From Protula sp. h YS-2021 (lineage: Eukaryota; Annelida; Polychaeta; Sabellida; Serpulidae): a DNA stretch of 64,000 nucleotides. How positions within the stretch are numbered: the first letter of the stretch is position 1; each line of letters starts with the position of its first letter. The notes under the pieces were generated by a model that was given only the letters and a program-made list of their open reading frames with translations, searched no databases and was not told the DNA's origin. Location: assembly GCA_949752745.1 (NCBI GenBank), contig OX457027.1, positions 17,564,603-17,628,602 on the forward strand, read 5' to 3'. Below are positions 47,346 to 59,200 of this stretch, in pieces. The translations under genes and the position numbers were made by a program.

Positions 47346-48500
47346 TTAGAATTGACCATGGTATTTGGTTTGTCTTTTAAATGTGAAACGATAACTTATA
47401 CTCCTAGTGTTTCTTTCAGGCAATAAAAATCGTAAACAAGGGACCGTGTTTTGATCACGTGAACATGACGTCACTCTGATTGATAGCACTTTGTTTTGTA
47501 CACATATCATTCTGAAAGAAACAGACTGGGGAGTCATTTATTGAGTGATTGGTATCTTTTCTGTTCTATTTTCAAACAATACAGTTGCAGTACCATAGTA
47601 AATCATGCATCTATGTCCAAACATAATTTTTGAATGATTTTAAGTAAATGCTTGGAAAACAGAAAGGCGTAGTTGGAAGTTTAAAATTTTATACTACAGC
47701 ACGAACATACCAATCACAAACACACATGAGGTACTAATATACAGTTATACCGGTAAAGACACGACACAAACATTAAGCACTATATAAATAATACTTGTCA
47801 TTTTGTTTTGGGTGTATTTGCCCATATTTCACAGCAATAGGAGAGATAAAGTATCGCTCGTGTTTGACGTCTGTAAGGAATAAGAGTTGTTACCATGCAA
47901 ATAGAAATGATAATAAACAACAAATTTACATTTCATCTAGTCTCATTGAATAATTTTCATATTATTGTTAAAAGAAAACCATTGTTGGACTCCTCAGAGG
48001 TCAGCTGTTTTATAACAACGAAAAAAGCAAAAGTCCTTCACCTTCGTGACATCCCTATTTTCGCCAATGATGTGAAATGATTTGCCGAAAGATTTTATCA
48101 TAAAAATCAAAACAAACACAAAAAGGAAACATGTGTGAAACACGTGTGATGATCTAAAAATAGAAAACCACGTGTTTTTGTTATTAATAAATATGGTAAA
48201 CAAATGTGAAAGAAACAGGAAATAGGATTTTTTGGATAATGATTGACAAAACTATCATGAAAGAAACACTAGGACAAACTCACATCTTCCTGGGACTTCC
48301 CCAGATTATTCTCGTTGGGTGTATTTGTTTCCTGAAGAATAATTTTACTTCGTGATCACGTAAGGTCTAACACTGCTTTCTCCTCACCACCACCATGCAC
48401 ATAGCCGTTCAAAGATTCGATTTCCTCTCCTCATTTGGTCGCATGTATTTCGAAAACAAAAGTTAGAATCTTAGAAAATCTTACTTTTTTTAACGAAATC
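47346..48500. other. AT-rich spacer, nothing recognised
   Basis: No recognisable gene or element end. It may include the 5' leader of the DIRS-like element that follows. Confidence 0.3.
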
Positions 48501-48543
48501 AAAACGGAATATTGCTTTTAAAATGTAAGACAGCCATTCGGCA

Positions 48544-49618
48544 ATGGAATCAGATCATGAAATTGGTAGCCATTCGGCAAATGTTGAAAATACAGAAAGT
48601 TATAAAACGAAACCCGGGGCTCCAGGCGAATCGCCTTCTAAACGTACGGGTAAACCTAGCCATTCGGCATCAAACACACACAGTCATTCGACAAAAGCAA
48701 CCGACAGTCATTCGGCACGTAAAAAAACGGGGTGAATCCTCTAAACGGGGAAAACCTGATTCCGATAGCGATTCCTCGTCAGATTCCGAGGACGAGTGTT
48801 TCAAACGGAAAATAAATTCTGGTAAACGGGCTAAACCGGACACCGATAGCTCGGATAGCATGGTTGATCCCACTGCGGACCACTCTGGCCTAGTTCTCCC
48901 GACCCATCTCAGGAAGTTTTTGTCGAAGCATTTTACTACGTTTCTCAACGAAGAGAACATGGGGCGGGTGTTGGAGGATATTGATATCCCCAAGGAAGAC
49001 ACCGTGAAGACGCTTAAGAAAGACAGAAACCTGGCCAAAGTACAGACGGGCTTTATGAAGGCTATGGCTCCAGTGATTATGGCCTGGAAAGAAATGGACA
49101 AGAGCAACCGGGACGAAAACTATTCCTCCATGTCGATGCCTGAAATGTGTAGGCTCTTTGAGAAAATGATTATAGCTCTCGGGCAAGTAAATGTGGCCAT
49201 TGATTTCCACAGGATGTGGCTTATACTTTCATCGATTATGAGCAGCTCCCACAAAGCCCAGAAGCTGCTTGTTCAGGAAAAGCAGCAATTGAACGCTGAT
49301 AATACGGAGTTGTTTGGGCGTGAGTTCGATAAAACTCTGTTTGATTTAGTGAAACGCAAGAAAGAGAAAAGAGAACTCAATTAAGCACTGGCTCCGACTA
49401 GCTTTAGGCCAAGTAGGCGGCCCTTTCTCTCAGGGCCCTCGGCTAGAATTTCCCAAGCTGGGGGCCGTTCGCTCAACGAGAGTTTTGGCAGGGACAGCCT
49501 GCGGGGAAGCAGGGACGGCTTTCGCGGCAGAGGCCGTGGGAGTATCGACCGTCCACGACTTATAGATCCAGGTACTCGACAGTTAAGTGTCGTTGGTTCA
49601 ACGGAGTTAAGTTCCCGG
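48544..49618 (+). pseudogene. DIRS-like gag region, frameshifted
   Basis: It starts at ATG 48544 (MESDHEIGSHSANVE) with repeated SHSA motifs. A frameshift near 48725-48735, at an A-run, moves into the frame running to TAA 49382-49384. The middle part has an acidic Ser/Asp run (DSDSDSSSDSEDE) and a helical segment (ENMGRVLEDIDIP, FMKAMAPVIMAWKEM, LGQVNVAIDFHRMWLI). After the single TAA the same frame continues with an RG-rich tail (RGSRDGFRGRGRGS), as in the nucleic-acid-binding end of DIRS gag proteins, and runs on into the RT. The TAA could be a CAA-to-TAA change. Confidence 0.7.
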
Positions 49619-50485
49619 TTGCGACAGTTGGAAGTTCAAATGCCAGTAGAAATAAGAAACCTACCTCAAATATCAAAACCGAGAGGGTTACTAGGCGTGT
49701 ATCAAAAATTTCAGATAAGACAGGAAGCGTTAGCTCTAGGTTTGGGAGATCTAGGTCACCTAAACTCCAGTCGTCCGGTAGGGGGGAGGATAAAACATTT
49801 TCTGGAAAATTGGGAGAAAATGACCAAAGACAGGTTAACCCTGCAGGTAGTGACAGGAGTAGAGATCGATTGGATAGACAAACCCCCGACGGGAATGGAC
49901 ATAGCGTCTCCAAAATTCAGCCTAAACCAGCAGGAACTGATAGAGCAGGAGATACGGAAAATGTTGGAGAAAAAGGTGATAGAGGAGACGGCAGAAGTGC
50001 CGGGACAGTTTGTGGGACACCTTTTCCTGAGGGAGAAAAAAGACGGGGGGATGCGTCCAGTATTCAATCTAAAGGAACTAAACAAATATGTGAAATACGA
50101 ACACTTCAAACTGGAAAATCTAAAGGAGTTAGCGGATATGATCAAACCGGGGGATTTCATGATGAAGTTAGATCTCAAGGACGCATATTTCAGTGTTCCC
50201 ATGCATCGAAACACGATGAAATTTCTCAGATTTGGGTGGAAGGAAAAACTTTTTCAGTTCCTGGTCATGGCATTCGGCCTGGGCCCAGCTCCCCGATTGT
50301 TTACAAAGCTATTAAGGCCGGTGATTGCTTTTTTGAGAAGGATAGGTATTCGAGTCATGATTTTTCTGGACGATCTCATAGTATTGAACAAGAACCCGGA
50401 AGAACTGAGAAGGGACCTCAAAACGATCGTTTTTGTCTTGGAAAACTTGGGATGTTCTTTGAATGTTCTTTGCCTCTTACATTAA
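49619..50485 (+). pseudogene. DIRS-type reverse transcriptase, truncated
   Basis: Order of motifs: VGGRIKHFLENWEKMT, LFLREKKDGGMRPVFNLKELN, EHFKLENLKELADMIKPGD, MKLDLKDAYFSVPMH (first catalytic Asp), FLRFGWKEKLFQFLVMAFGLGPAPRLFTKLL and IFLDDLIV with the catalytic DD. These are characteristic of DIRS1/PAT/Ngaro-type RTs. The protein ends at LENLGCSLN followed by unrelated residues and a stop, so thumb, RNase H and recombinase are lost. It is continuous in frame with the gag region upstream. Confidence 0.85.
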
Positions 50486-50487
50486 TT

Positions 50488-50813
50488 AATAAGCCAAATC
50501 ACTTTGACTTTTGCCGAAAAGTTTTTGCGTTTCGGCTGAATTCATTTGGGATAAGGATAAAATCAAAAATCAAAATCAAAATTCCATTTTGCGAGGAACC
50601 TATTCACATATTGGCTATAAATGGACTGAATAATATGTAAAATAGTTTTTAACAGATCATATGATAGCTTTATAAATTTGAAAGTGTGTATGGTGAAAGA
50701 AAATTAGAATTTTGATGTTTTCCCCTTATCATTTCTTTATATTTTATCCCAAAATATTTGTAGTCGAAACAACACCTCCACCGGAAAAAACCGAAAGTGC
50801 GAATTGGCTTATT
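50488..50813. mobile_element. MITE, AATAAGCCAAATCAC ends, short copy
   Basis: The left end is AATAAGCCAAATCACTTTG and the right end CGAATTGGCTTATT. The same family as 51712-52565. It adjoins the breakpoint of the DIRS-like RT. Confidence 0.65.
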
Positions 50814-50821
50814 TAACTCCA

Positions 50822-50960
50822 GTGCTCATCGTTCTTTGTTATTGCGGGTTCGGCTCCCACAGAGCGCTTGCATAGCGATTTCTCATGCAGCGAACAGGCG
50901 CTCTCCGGTGGTTGCAAAGCGCGCGTTAATTATGCTGCAAGATGTAACAGTAAAAATTCT
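50822..50960 (+). mobile_element. tRNA-derived SINE, diverged copy
   Basis: A GCGGGTTCGGCTCCCACAGA box (B-box/T-arm) is followed by CTTGCATAGCGATTTCTCATG and a GGCGCTCTCCGGTGG block. The same order occurs in the copies at 51230-51345 (minus) and 63130-63270. Confidence 0.55.
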
Positions 50961-51229
50961 CTAGATTCCAGCTGGCCACAGTGTCCCTGGAAATCTTTAT
51001 TAAGACGCAGAAAATTCACTCATTTCGCAAGATTCCACCTAAACTATAGGTGAAGCATTTATAAGAAAAATTTGCATTGACATTTTTCAAAGTACGCACA
51101 GAGTTTGTGACACTGAACCAAAAAATTATGTCGCAACTCCCTATCAATGTGTAGCAATTCTCGATACTATTTCTATCCTGTGAGGAAATGTTGGTGGTAT
51201 CTGTAACCATTTTGCTGGTAATATGTTCT

Positions 51230-51345
51230 GGTCTAATACTTTTTTGCTGTGCTACTACCATAGAGTGCCAGTTTATCGCATAAGAAATCGTTATGCAAGT
51301 ACTCTGTGGGAGTCGAACCCACAGTAGGAAACAGCGAAAAGTACT
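51230..51345 (-). mobile_element. tRNA-derived SINE
   Basis: The minus strand reads GTGGGTTCGACTCCCAC, a perfect tRNA T-arm and pol III B box, then ACTTGCATAACGATTTCTTA and GGCACTCTATGGTAGTAGCA. The A-box side abuts a long TA microsatellite, so the head is not clearly preserved. Confidence 0.7.
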
Positions 51346-51364
51346 GACTAAAACATTTGAAAAA

Positions 51365-51473
<109 letters not shown>

Positions 51474-51711
51474 AAAACGGTGAACTGATCTACGGATTGT
51501 AAAAAAAGAATCAAACAACCCGCCTATTTTTTTAGGGAGAGGGCGGATTTGGGTAAGGATTGATGCCTTGACGAGCAGAGTTTCACTTGGTTACCTGAAC
51601 GACGATGGCTAGCATTCCATCAATCATGACGACGGAGATTTGAGTCGAAAGGGTTGGCAAATTTGCGTCCAGGTTATTAAGTTTAGTTAAAATTGAACAA
51701 TTTGTTGCCAG

Positions 51712-52565
51712 CAATAAGCCAAATCACACTTTGAGCGTTCCCAATTAAAATGCGCAAAAATTCTGAGTTTCGAATTAAAATTACCGGGTAAAAATAAAAG
51801 AAATGATAAAGAGATTTCGCCTAAATGTCAAATTTATCTTGCAACAAAGACCAGTAGGGTTTTTAACAACCCGTATGCTATTTAAAAAATGTATTAAAAG
51901 TTTTAACAAATAGTTTCAAATTTCAATTTCTTTTACCAGCAATTAGGACCGTTCTCCACTTTTCAATGGCTTTTGCCCCATAACTCTAATGTTTTGGACG
52001 CGATCCGGATATGCTTTTGTAGTAGCAAATACAGAATTTTACACAAGTTTTTCTGTTGTGCGCGTCAGAAACCGGTATGATTTACGAAAATTCCACGCCG
52101 ATGTATTTTTTCGGGCAGGATTTTCCAGCTTTAACTCGCCAGTTTCTTCTATCATCCCGAAATGTAAATATTAAGGACAAACTGTAAGACTCGACCCGCT
52201 TTTCAAAATGACTGCTAAGAGCCATAAGGATTACATATGAGGATAAACCTGACTTTATATGTGTATACTAATAGTTTACGTATAGCAGTTCAGTATTTTG
52301 CATTCGAGCACCAGTTGCAGTTTCCGGGAGGTTCGACAAAAAGTATCATTTCCGGGATAATTATTGTTTTCGGGAGGTGGCGACGGTACAATTACAGGCG
52401 GATTGGACCTGAGTTACTGGTATGTTCCGAATATGAGCTGGTTTTGCGATATTTCTTCCATATTTTTCTATCATTTCTTTCATTTTTTACCGGTTCCCTC
52501 GCAGTCAAAATTCGACGTTCTTTCGCAAATTACTCGAAACACCAAAGTGTGATTTGGCTTATTTC
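51712..52565. mobile_element. MITE, AATAAGCCAAATCACACTTT ends, long copy
   Basis: The left end is AATAAGCCAAATCACACTTT and the right end is its complement (AAAGTGTGATTTGGCTTATT), a 20-bp or longer perfect inverted repeat. The 850-bp interior has no supported gene. A shorter relative sits at 50488-50813. Confidence 0.8.
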
Positions 52566-52764
52566 AATGCTATCTGTCATGGGCGATAAGTCCAGAAAGT
52601 TGCCATGCATTAAAAATCTAAATCCATAATAAGAATTGTACCAGTTATTGCAAACTTATTTGGAAAAACACAAAACTGCTCCCATTAAACAATATTGCAC
52701 ATCTCTAATTACAAGCTGACATTTGTGTTAAGATTTATGCCATTGGGAAACACCCCATCCTGTA

Positions 52765-53170
52765 TGTAGCACTGCAATTGGCTAACTCCGGGAAATCCCA
52801 GATACCTTTTCTGTGAAGTGCTACAATTGGCCAAATCCGCTACATTTATAGGGAAATCTCTTCCGTCTTATGTGTGAAGCACTACAATTGGCCAAATCGA
52901 CCACATTTACAAGGAAATCCCTTCTGCCTATGTGTGAAGCACTACAATTGGCCAAATCGACCACATTTACAAGGAAATCCCTTCTGCCTATGTGTGAAGC
53001 ACTACAATTGGCAGAATCCACTACATTTACACGGAAATCCCTTCTGCCTTATGTGTGAAACGCTACAATTGGCCAAATCCACTACATTGCAGGGAAATCC
53101 CTTCTGCCTTATGTGTGAAGCGCTACAATTGGCAAAAGCCACTACATTTACAGGGAAATCCCTACTGGTT
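52765..53170. repeat. Minisatellite with about 60-bp units
   Basis: Seven units contain TGAAGCACTACAATTGGCCA, a CCACATTTACA segment and GGAAATCCCTTCTGCC. The central two units are nearly identical, the outer ones diverged. Confidence 0.9.
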
Positions 53171-54430
53171 CCCCGGAAAATCCGCTAAAATTCGACAAAA
53201 AGAAACACCAGGAAATCCCTCACCCCTCATCTGACAAGGCTATATTTTCGTAACATTTAAGCAGTTTTCGCATGTTCTTTGGAATCCTTCAATGCGTTAG
53301 GATATCGAAACTGTGATATAATTAAAGGGAAAGTATATAACTGGTGAAAAAGTGACTTTCACTGAAAAAATAGTACTTGTCTATCATTACGTCAGTGTCT
53401 CGCACTTACATATTACGTCACCGTATAATTGCAGGGAAAGGATATTATAGGTGAAAACGTGACTTCCACTAAAAATAGTACTTGTGAATATTCGCTTCGT
53501 CAGTGTCTCGCACTTGAATAGTACGTCACTGTCTAATAGTCTGTCCACGTGTGATATACTGCGGATACCTCGAGGAATGCACACTAGTTCTCAAAAACAC
53601 ACATTACTTCTTAAAGCTTGACAATGCCGCGTACCAAGAGACCAAACATTGGCATCATTATTCAAGACTCGAAAAAGAGTACGGCAGAGCACAAATTGGT
53701 ATTTATATATCTAGTATTCAAATTATTATTTGGTTAACTGTTATATGTGCGATATTTCTTATCAAACAACGCACGTACAGTACCAATTATATGGTCATAT
53801 CTAATGCCCTTGTCCTTGATTCACGAACGTCCCTTAACCATGGCTGGAAAAAACTCCGATTAAAAAAATAATGATTTTTAATTTTTTTTATTTAAATCAT
53901 TTTTTGATGTCTTTTATTTTGCATCAAACTAAAAAAACCCGACAAAATATCCAAATCATCACCTTTTAACAGTCAATTTGTTTACAAGCACACCCAGTTA
54001 AGAGAAAAGCCGGAGTACGTTGGAGATATCGATGCTATCGGGAGTTTCTGAAGATTAGTTGTGCGATTACATATCCACTACAGAGTACTTGCACAAACAC
54101 TCATAATCCTATGAGACTCAAGGGTTTCTTTTCAAACACCACAGGCAGTTACCTGCTTAAAGCGTGCTGCCCCTAGCTAAACCCCTTCACCCCACCTTCG
54201 AGGCTCATGTGCACTAATCAGCGTACGATATCAAATGCCTTGTTTAAACATTGAACATAGTCTGAATGACGCAGATTTTAAATAAAAGAAAAGTAGTATG
54301 AAAACAAGAGTTCCAGCGCAGTCAATCATCGTGACATCATCAATCACGTGATCAATTAAGTCAATTAAGTCAATGCAGTCCCGCCCACTGTCACCTGTAA
54401 ATCATTGTGACATGAGGTGTCATAATGAAG
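53171..54430. other. Spacer, no gene seen
   Basis: Includes two related 110-bp blocks around 53330-53430 and 53450-53540 with GTGACTTYCACT, AATAGTACTTGT and GTCAGTGTCTCGCACTT. No coding sequence supported. Confidence 0.4.
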
Positions 54431-54439
54431 TCATAGGCG

Positions 54440-54665
54440 GCGTAACCATGGTAACAGGCGTTAGGACAGACCCTAAAAAAGTGATGACCTCCCCCAACCC
54501 CTCGGCGACAGTCGGGACAGACCCTATGATAAAAAGCGATGACCTCCCAACCTAAAACATACTATGTACCGACCCCCCGCTCGGCGACAGTCGGGACAAA
54601 CCCTATGATAAAAAGTGATGACCTCCCCCCCCCCTAGGACATACTATGTACCGACCCCCCCCCCC
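54440..54665. repeat. Tandem repeat, about 79-bp units
   Basis: TCGGCGACAGTCGGGACA, CCCTATGATAAAAAG and ACATACTATGTACCGACCCC recur in two full and one or two partial units, with C-runs of varying length. Confidence 0.75.
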
Positions 54666-54703
54666 CCTAGGCGAGCAACGTTCTGTCAAGTCAGCATAAG
54701 TTA

Positions 54704-54800
54704 CACACCACAATTTGATTACATCAGAGTGGTATATAAGGGATGAGCACCCCACTCTCTAACAACAGTGACAGCCATATCAGTAAGTGGTTATTTGCAT
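54704..54800 (+). promoter_or_regulatory. TATA promoter module 1, virus-like cassette
   Basis: An AAGTTACACACCACA box, a TTTGATTACAT box and TATATAAG (54733-54740) are in the same order as upstream of the polymerase gene. A leader with AACAACAGTGACAG follows, then a good splice-donor-like CA/GTAAGT at about 54783-54790. No long ORF follows directly, so this is either a duplicated promoter or the start of a transcript spliced to about 56195 (CTCATTTCAG). Confidence 0.5.
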
Positions 54801-55418
54801 AAGCGGTTGTACGCATTATTGAAACTTTGTAAACAAAAGTGTGATAACTTTCGTTATAGTTGGTCGATTTACATGAAAATTTCACTGTTTGTTTCACCGT
54901 GTGTTCGTTCGGGTTGACTTATGTAGTAAACAACAGAAGGCGCACAGAAGGCGCACTTGACTCCCAATATGCAAATTCATCGGTTTGTTTACAACATATG
55001 TACTACTCCAAAGAGTGGTCTGTCACAGTATCTGTTCACAATCTTCTTGAAAATGAGCGATAATACGAGTTAACATTGCCACTTCCATTTAATCACTTGT
55101 TTGACAGCCAACTGGAAAGAAAATGGAGTGAAGTGATAAAATGCACCTCAATATTTGACCAGAAGGGCATAAATACTACAAACGTAAGAAAAAGTATCAG
55201 CCTTGCTTTTGGAGGCATCCGCTGTAAGGTCAAGGTTAGCCAATTACTTGCCGGAGTTGGTAAGTAATTCAAGTATAAACAAACTCAGACCGGAAGCACG
55301 TGCATCTGTCACTTTCAGCCCCGAAAGAACAAGAAGTTTCTGTAACATTAACAGAAAATGTGACATCTGTCACCGAACGAACACAAGGTCAGTGTTATGT
55401 AAAGTTTTATTATAAAGT

Positions 55419-55860
55419 AGTCATGGGCTAGTTGCGCATGTGGCTGTATGTATAATTCAGTATGCCGCCATTTTAACTTTGTAAAAAATTGTTATAACTT
55501 TCGTTATAGTTTGACCGATTTACATGAAAATTTCACTGTTTGGTTTAGTTTTCTATCTAGTTTCGACATAAAGTAGTCATGGGCTAGTTGCGCAGCCGGC
55601 TGTATGCATAATTCAGCATTTGACCATTTTAACTTCGTAAAAAATTGTGATAACTTTCGTTATAGTTGACTGATTTACATGAAAATTTCACTGTTTGATT
55701 CAGCTTTCTATCTAGTTTCGACATAAAGTAGTCATGGGCTAGTTGCGCAGCTAGCTGTATGCACAATTCGGCATGTCGCCATTTTAACTTAAAATTGTGA
55801 TAACTTTCGTTATACTTGACCGATTTACATGAAAATTTCACCATTTGATTCAGTTTTTTA
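55419..55860. repeat. Tandem repeat, about 155-bp units, between the two promoters
   Basis: Three units share AGTAGTCATGGGCTAGTTGC, CTGTATGCATAATTC and GATAACTTTCGTTATAGTT, then GATTTACATGAAAATTTCAC. Part of the unit also occurs at 54825-54895, right after promoter module 1. Not related in sequence to the 155-bp satellite at 25700. Confidence 0.8.
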
Positions 55861-56029
55861 CAGTAATCCTATGTTATTTTGCGGATGAATAGCATTTGGC
55901 GGATGAATACCATCGTCAAGCTTCACTGCTAGATGTCTCTGCTGTGCAGCTGTACAACTCCACAACTGTAGGTGAGACATTCATATCAAGCAGTGATACA
56001 TTCTGCTGACATAGCAATTTTAACAATTT

Positions 56030-56200
56030 TTGAACAAGTTACACACCATATTTTGATTACATGTAAGTACCATAAAAGCATGAGTGAAACATGTATGTCA
56101 ACCAGTGATAAATTCTGCTGAGTCAGCAAGTTACACACCACATACCATCGAAGTGGTATAAAAGGAAGAGTGAAACGTGTATTTCGCCTCATTTCAGTTC
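56030..56200 (+). promoter_or_regulatory. TATA promoter module 2, upstream of the polymerase gene
   Basis: Two AAGTTACACACCA boxes (about 56036 and 56128), a TTTGATTACAT box and TATAAAAGG (56157-56165) lie 60-190 bp before the polymerase start ATG at 56224. A CTCATTTCAG resembling a splice acceptor lies just before the AGCAACAGCAAC leader. Confidence 0.55.
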
Positions 56201-56223
56201 TAGCAACAGCAACAACAACAACG

Positions 56224-59200
56224 ATGGCAACAATCTACTGTCATGATTGTGCTGTGACATTTCCATCTCTGGAATTGTTCGTGGCACATACATGCAAACC
56301 AGCCAAGTTGAAACACGCTCGTGAAGAGCTTGTTGAGAAGATCTACTGTCATGATTGTGATGTGAAATTTCAATCTCTGGAATTGTTCGTGGCACATACA
56401 TGCAAACCAACCAAGTTGAAACGTGCTCGTGAAGAGCTTGTTGAGCAGATTGAAGCGAAGAGACGAAAGACGTTGCAAGATGGTGTTGACAGACCTAATC
56501 CAGTCCTCTGCTGTGGATGTGTAAAGATATTTTCATCTTTGGATGCGTTTGAGACACATGTATGCATGATGGAAAATGTGTCTCATGAAGAACATGTTTC
56601 AAAGAAAGAAAAGACAGGACAAGTAGGCAGAGGCAGAAGAGTAAGTCTTGGTGAAAACGCACAGGAAAGACGGTTTGAGCCTGAAGATGGATCAGATTTA
56701 CTACTTGAAATGCGACAGCAGGAGAACCGAATTAAGGCACATTTGCTAGAAACGTTAAACCGTGGAATGAAATGGTATATTGTGGTGCATGCGCGCTTCA
56801 AGAAAATGACGGCGAATGCTGAAGGCGTTATGGTAGAACAAGTGGATAATGCCTTCATCAGCAGTCCAACATATACAGCATACAATCCAGCGGATATTGA
56901 GCAGGACTTGCCAGAAACCTACAAAGAATTGTTTACCAAGTTTGATGAACATGAGCGACAAGGTTCTGGCTGGGTGTTGGATAACATACTGTATATTGAA
57001 GTGCATACAGCTACGTCAGCACATCTGGAAGCGAGTAGTTTTATCCCATTACCGAAGAAAGTGAAGAATACAGGAGGTGTGGTAAACATTCAGAATGATG
57101 ACAAGTGCTTCTTATGGTCTGTATTGGCTCACCTTCATCCTTCAACAAACAACCCATACCGTGTGAATCAATACAAGGCATTTAAGAAGGAATTGAAGGT
57201 GGAAGGCATGACATTTCAAACACCGATTACGGACATTCCAAAATTTGAAAAGGAGAATGATGTGTCTCTCAACGGGTTTGTATATGAACATGATGTAGTT
57301 GTTCCAATACAACTAAGTCGAAACACCAGCGAGAGAGAAATCAACTTACTTTTGATTAGCAATGACAAGAAAAGGCATTACTGCCTCATCAAAAATTTCA
57401 GCAGACTTACGTCTTATCGTACCAAGTATAATGGAGCAATGTTTTATTGTTTCAACTGTCTTCACGGGTTTATGCGACAAGATCATTTAGACAAGCATCG
57501 TGAAGTGTGTGGCAAGCATGGAGCACAACGTTTATCATTCCCTAAGAAACCTCTCATCAAGTTCAAGAATGTAGCCAAACAACAGTGAGCACCTTCTGTG
57601 ATTTATGCAGACTTTGAATGTTTCACGAAAAAACATGAAGAAGGAGACAAGTATCAGCATCATCGTCCAAACAGCTTTGCCTAAGTGGTTGTCAGCCAGT
57701 ATGACACACGTGCACCAGTCCTGTATCGAGAAGATAATGCCGTGAAAGTCTTTTTAGACCATATGGTGAATGAGTGTGATCGTATTGTGCATGGCTTGCA
57801 ACAGCCAAAGGAAATGGTCATGACTCACGAAGACAAAGAGGATTTCAAGAACGCTACAGATTGCTACATTTGTCATGACCCTCTTGGAGCAGATCGTGTG
57901 AGAGATCATGATCATATCAATGGCAAATACCGTTGAGCTGCACATAGTGAATGCAGTTTACAATTCCGACTTCGAAAGGATAAGCAGGATGTTAAAGATT
58001 CTTTTATCATTCCTGTGTTTTTCCACAATTTGCGAGGCTATGACAGTCATTTGCTCATGGAAGAAATTGGAAATCTGAAGCAATCTGAAATTTACAGACA
58101 GTTATCAGTTCATGAGTACCTCTCTACAGAAGTTGGTATCCAACCTGGCAGCAGAAGGGAAAGACAACTTCTACAACATGACGTCACACATTCACGATAG
58201 CGATCAACAAGATTTACTGTTGAGAAAGGGATTGTACCCCTACGATTACATGGATGAGTCATCCAAGTTTGCTGAAACACAAATGCCGTCCAAGGACAAG
58301 TTTTACAGTCAGCTCAGTGAAGAAGACATTAGCGCTGAGGATTATGCGCATGCGCAGAAGGTGTGGGAGACATTCAACTGTACTACATTTGGCGAATATC
58401 ATGACTTATACCTGAAATCGGATGTGTTGCTGCTGGCTGACGTGTTTGAAAACTTTCGTCAAGTATGTCTCAACACGTATGAATTGGATCCTGCTCACTA
58501 CTATACAGCGCCAGGACTGTCGTGGGATGCCATATTAAAAGCGACAAAGGTGAAATTGGAATTGATCAACGTCATTGACATGTACCAAATGGTTGAACAA
58601 GGTCTACGTGGAGGAATATCTGTCATCACATAGAAGTATAAAAGCAAGTAACCCCTACATAGCAGATTACGATCCCACGAAACCGACCAACTACTTGTTG
58701 TACCTGGATGCGAACAACTTGTATGGTTGGGCCATGTCGCAAAGCATGCCGAAAAGTGGATTTACGTGGGTGAGCGAGAAGATGACGAGATTGGATACAT
58801 TTTAGAGGTGGATTTGGAATACCCACAAGCCATTCATGATCGTCATACTCACTATCCAGTGGCTCCAGAACGGAAATGTGTTAAAGTGGGAGAATTGTCA
58901 GAGCATAGTCAGAAGCTGCGGAAAGATCTGAACATGACAGACAAACCTAGTGAAAAGCTCATTCCCAACTTGTGTGACAAGAAGAAATATGTACTTCATT
59001 ATAGAAATTTACAGCAATATGTCTCACTGGGATTGAAAGTCACTAAGGTGCATCGTGTCATCATGTTTGCACAGAGCAAATGGTTGGAGAAATACATCTC
59101 GTTGAACACGGAAAAGAGAAAGTTGGTTAGAACCCGTTTGAGTAAGACTTCTTCAAATTGATGAATAACTCTGTTTGGCAAAACCATGGAAAATGTGAGA

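Larger units (their letters stand above)
48544..50487 (+). mobile_element. DIRS-like retrotransposon, 3'-truncated
   Basis: A gag-like region and the first two thirds of a DIRS-type reverse transcriptase are present. RNase H, methyltransferase and tyrosine recombinase regions are missing: homology stops at about 50455 and a MITE begins at 50488. The terminal repeats typical of DIRS were not found. Confidence 0.8.

Noticed and set aside
50822..50960. A possible genuine tRNA gene around the GGTTCGGCTCCCAC box.
   Set aside because: No acceptor stem, D-arm or anticodon arm can be drawn; the downstream block shared with two other copies indicates a SINE.
53551..53871. A 106-codon plus-strand frame with a hydrophobic segment (IIIWLTVICAIFLI).
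   Set aside because: One possible membrane helix but AT-rich context, no recognised family, no nearby splice or promoter signals; insufficient support.
55076..55415. Two short overlapping plus-strand frames ending in a CDICHRTNTRSVLC motif, which recalls a piggyBac-type C-terminal zinc ribbon.
   Set aside because: Only one CxxC pair and no transposase core or terminal repeats were found, so the resemblance is too weak.
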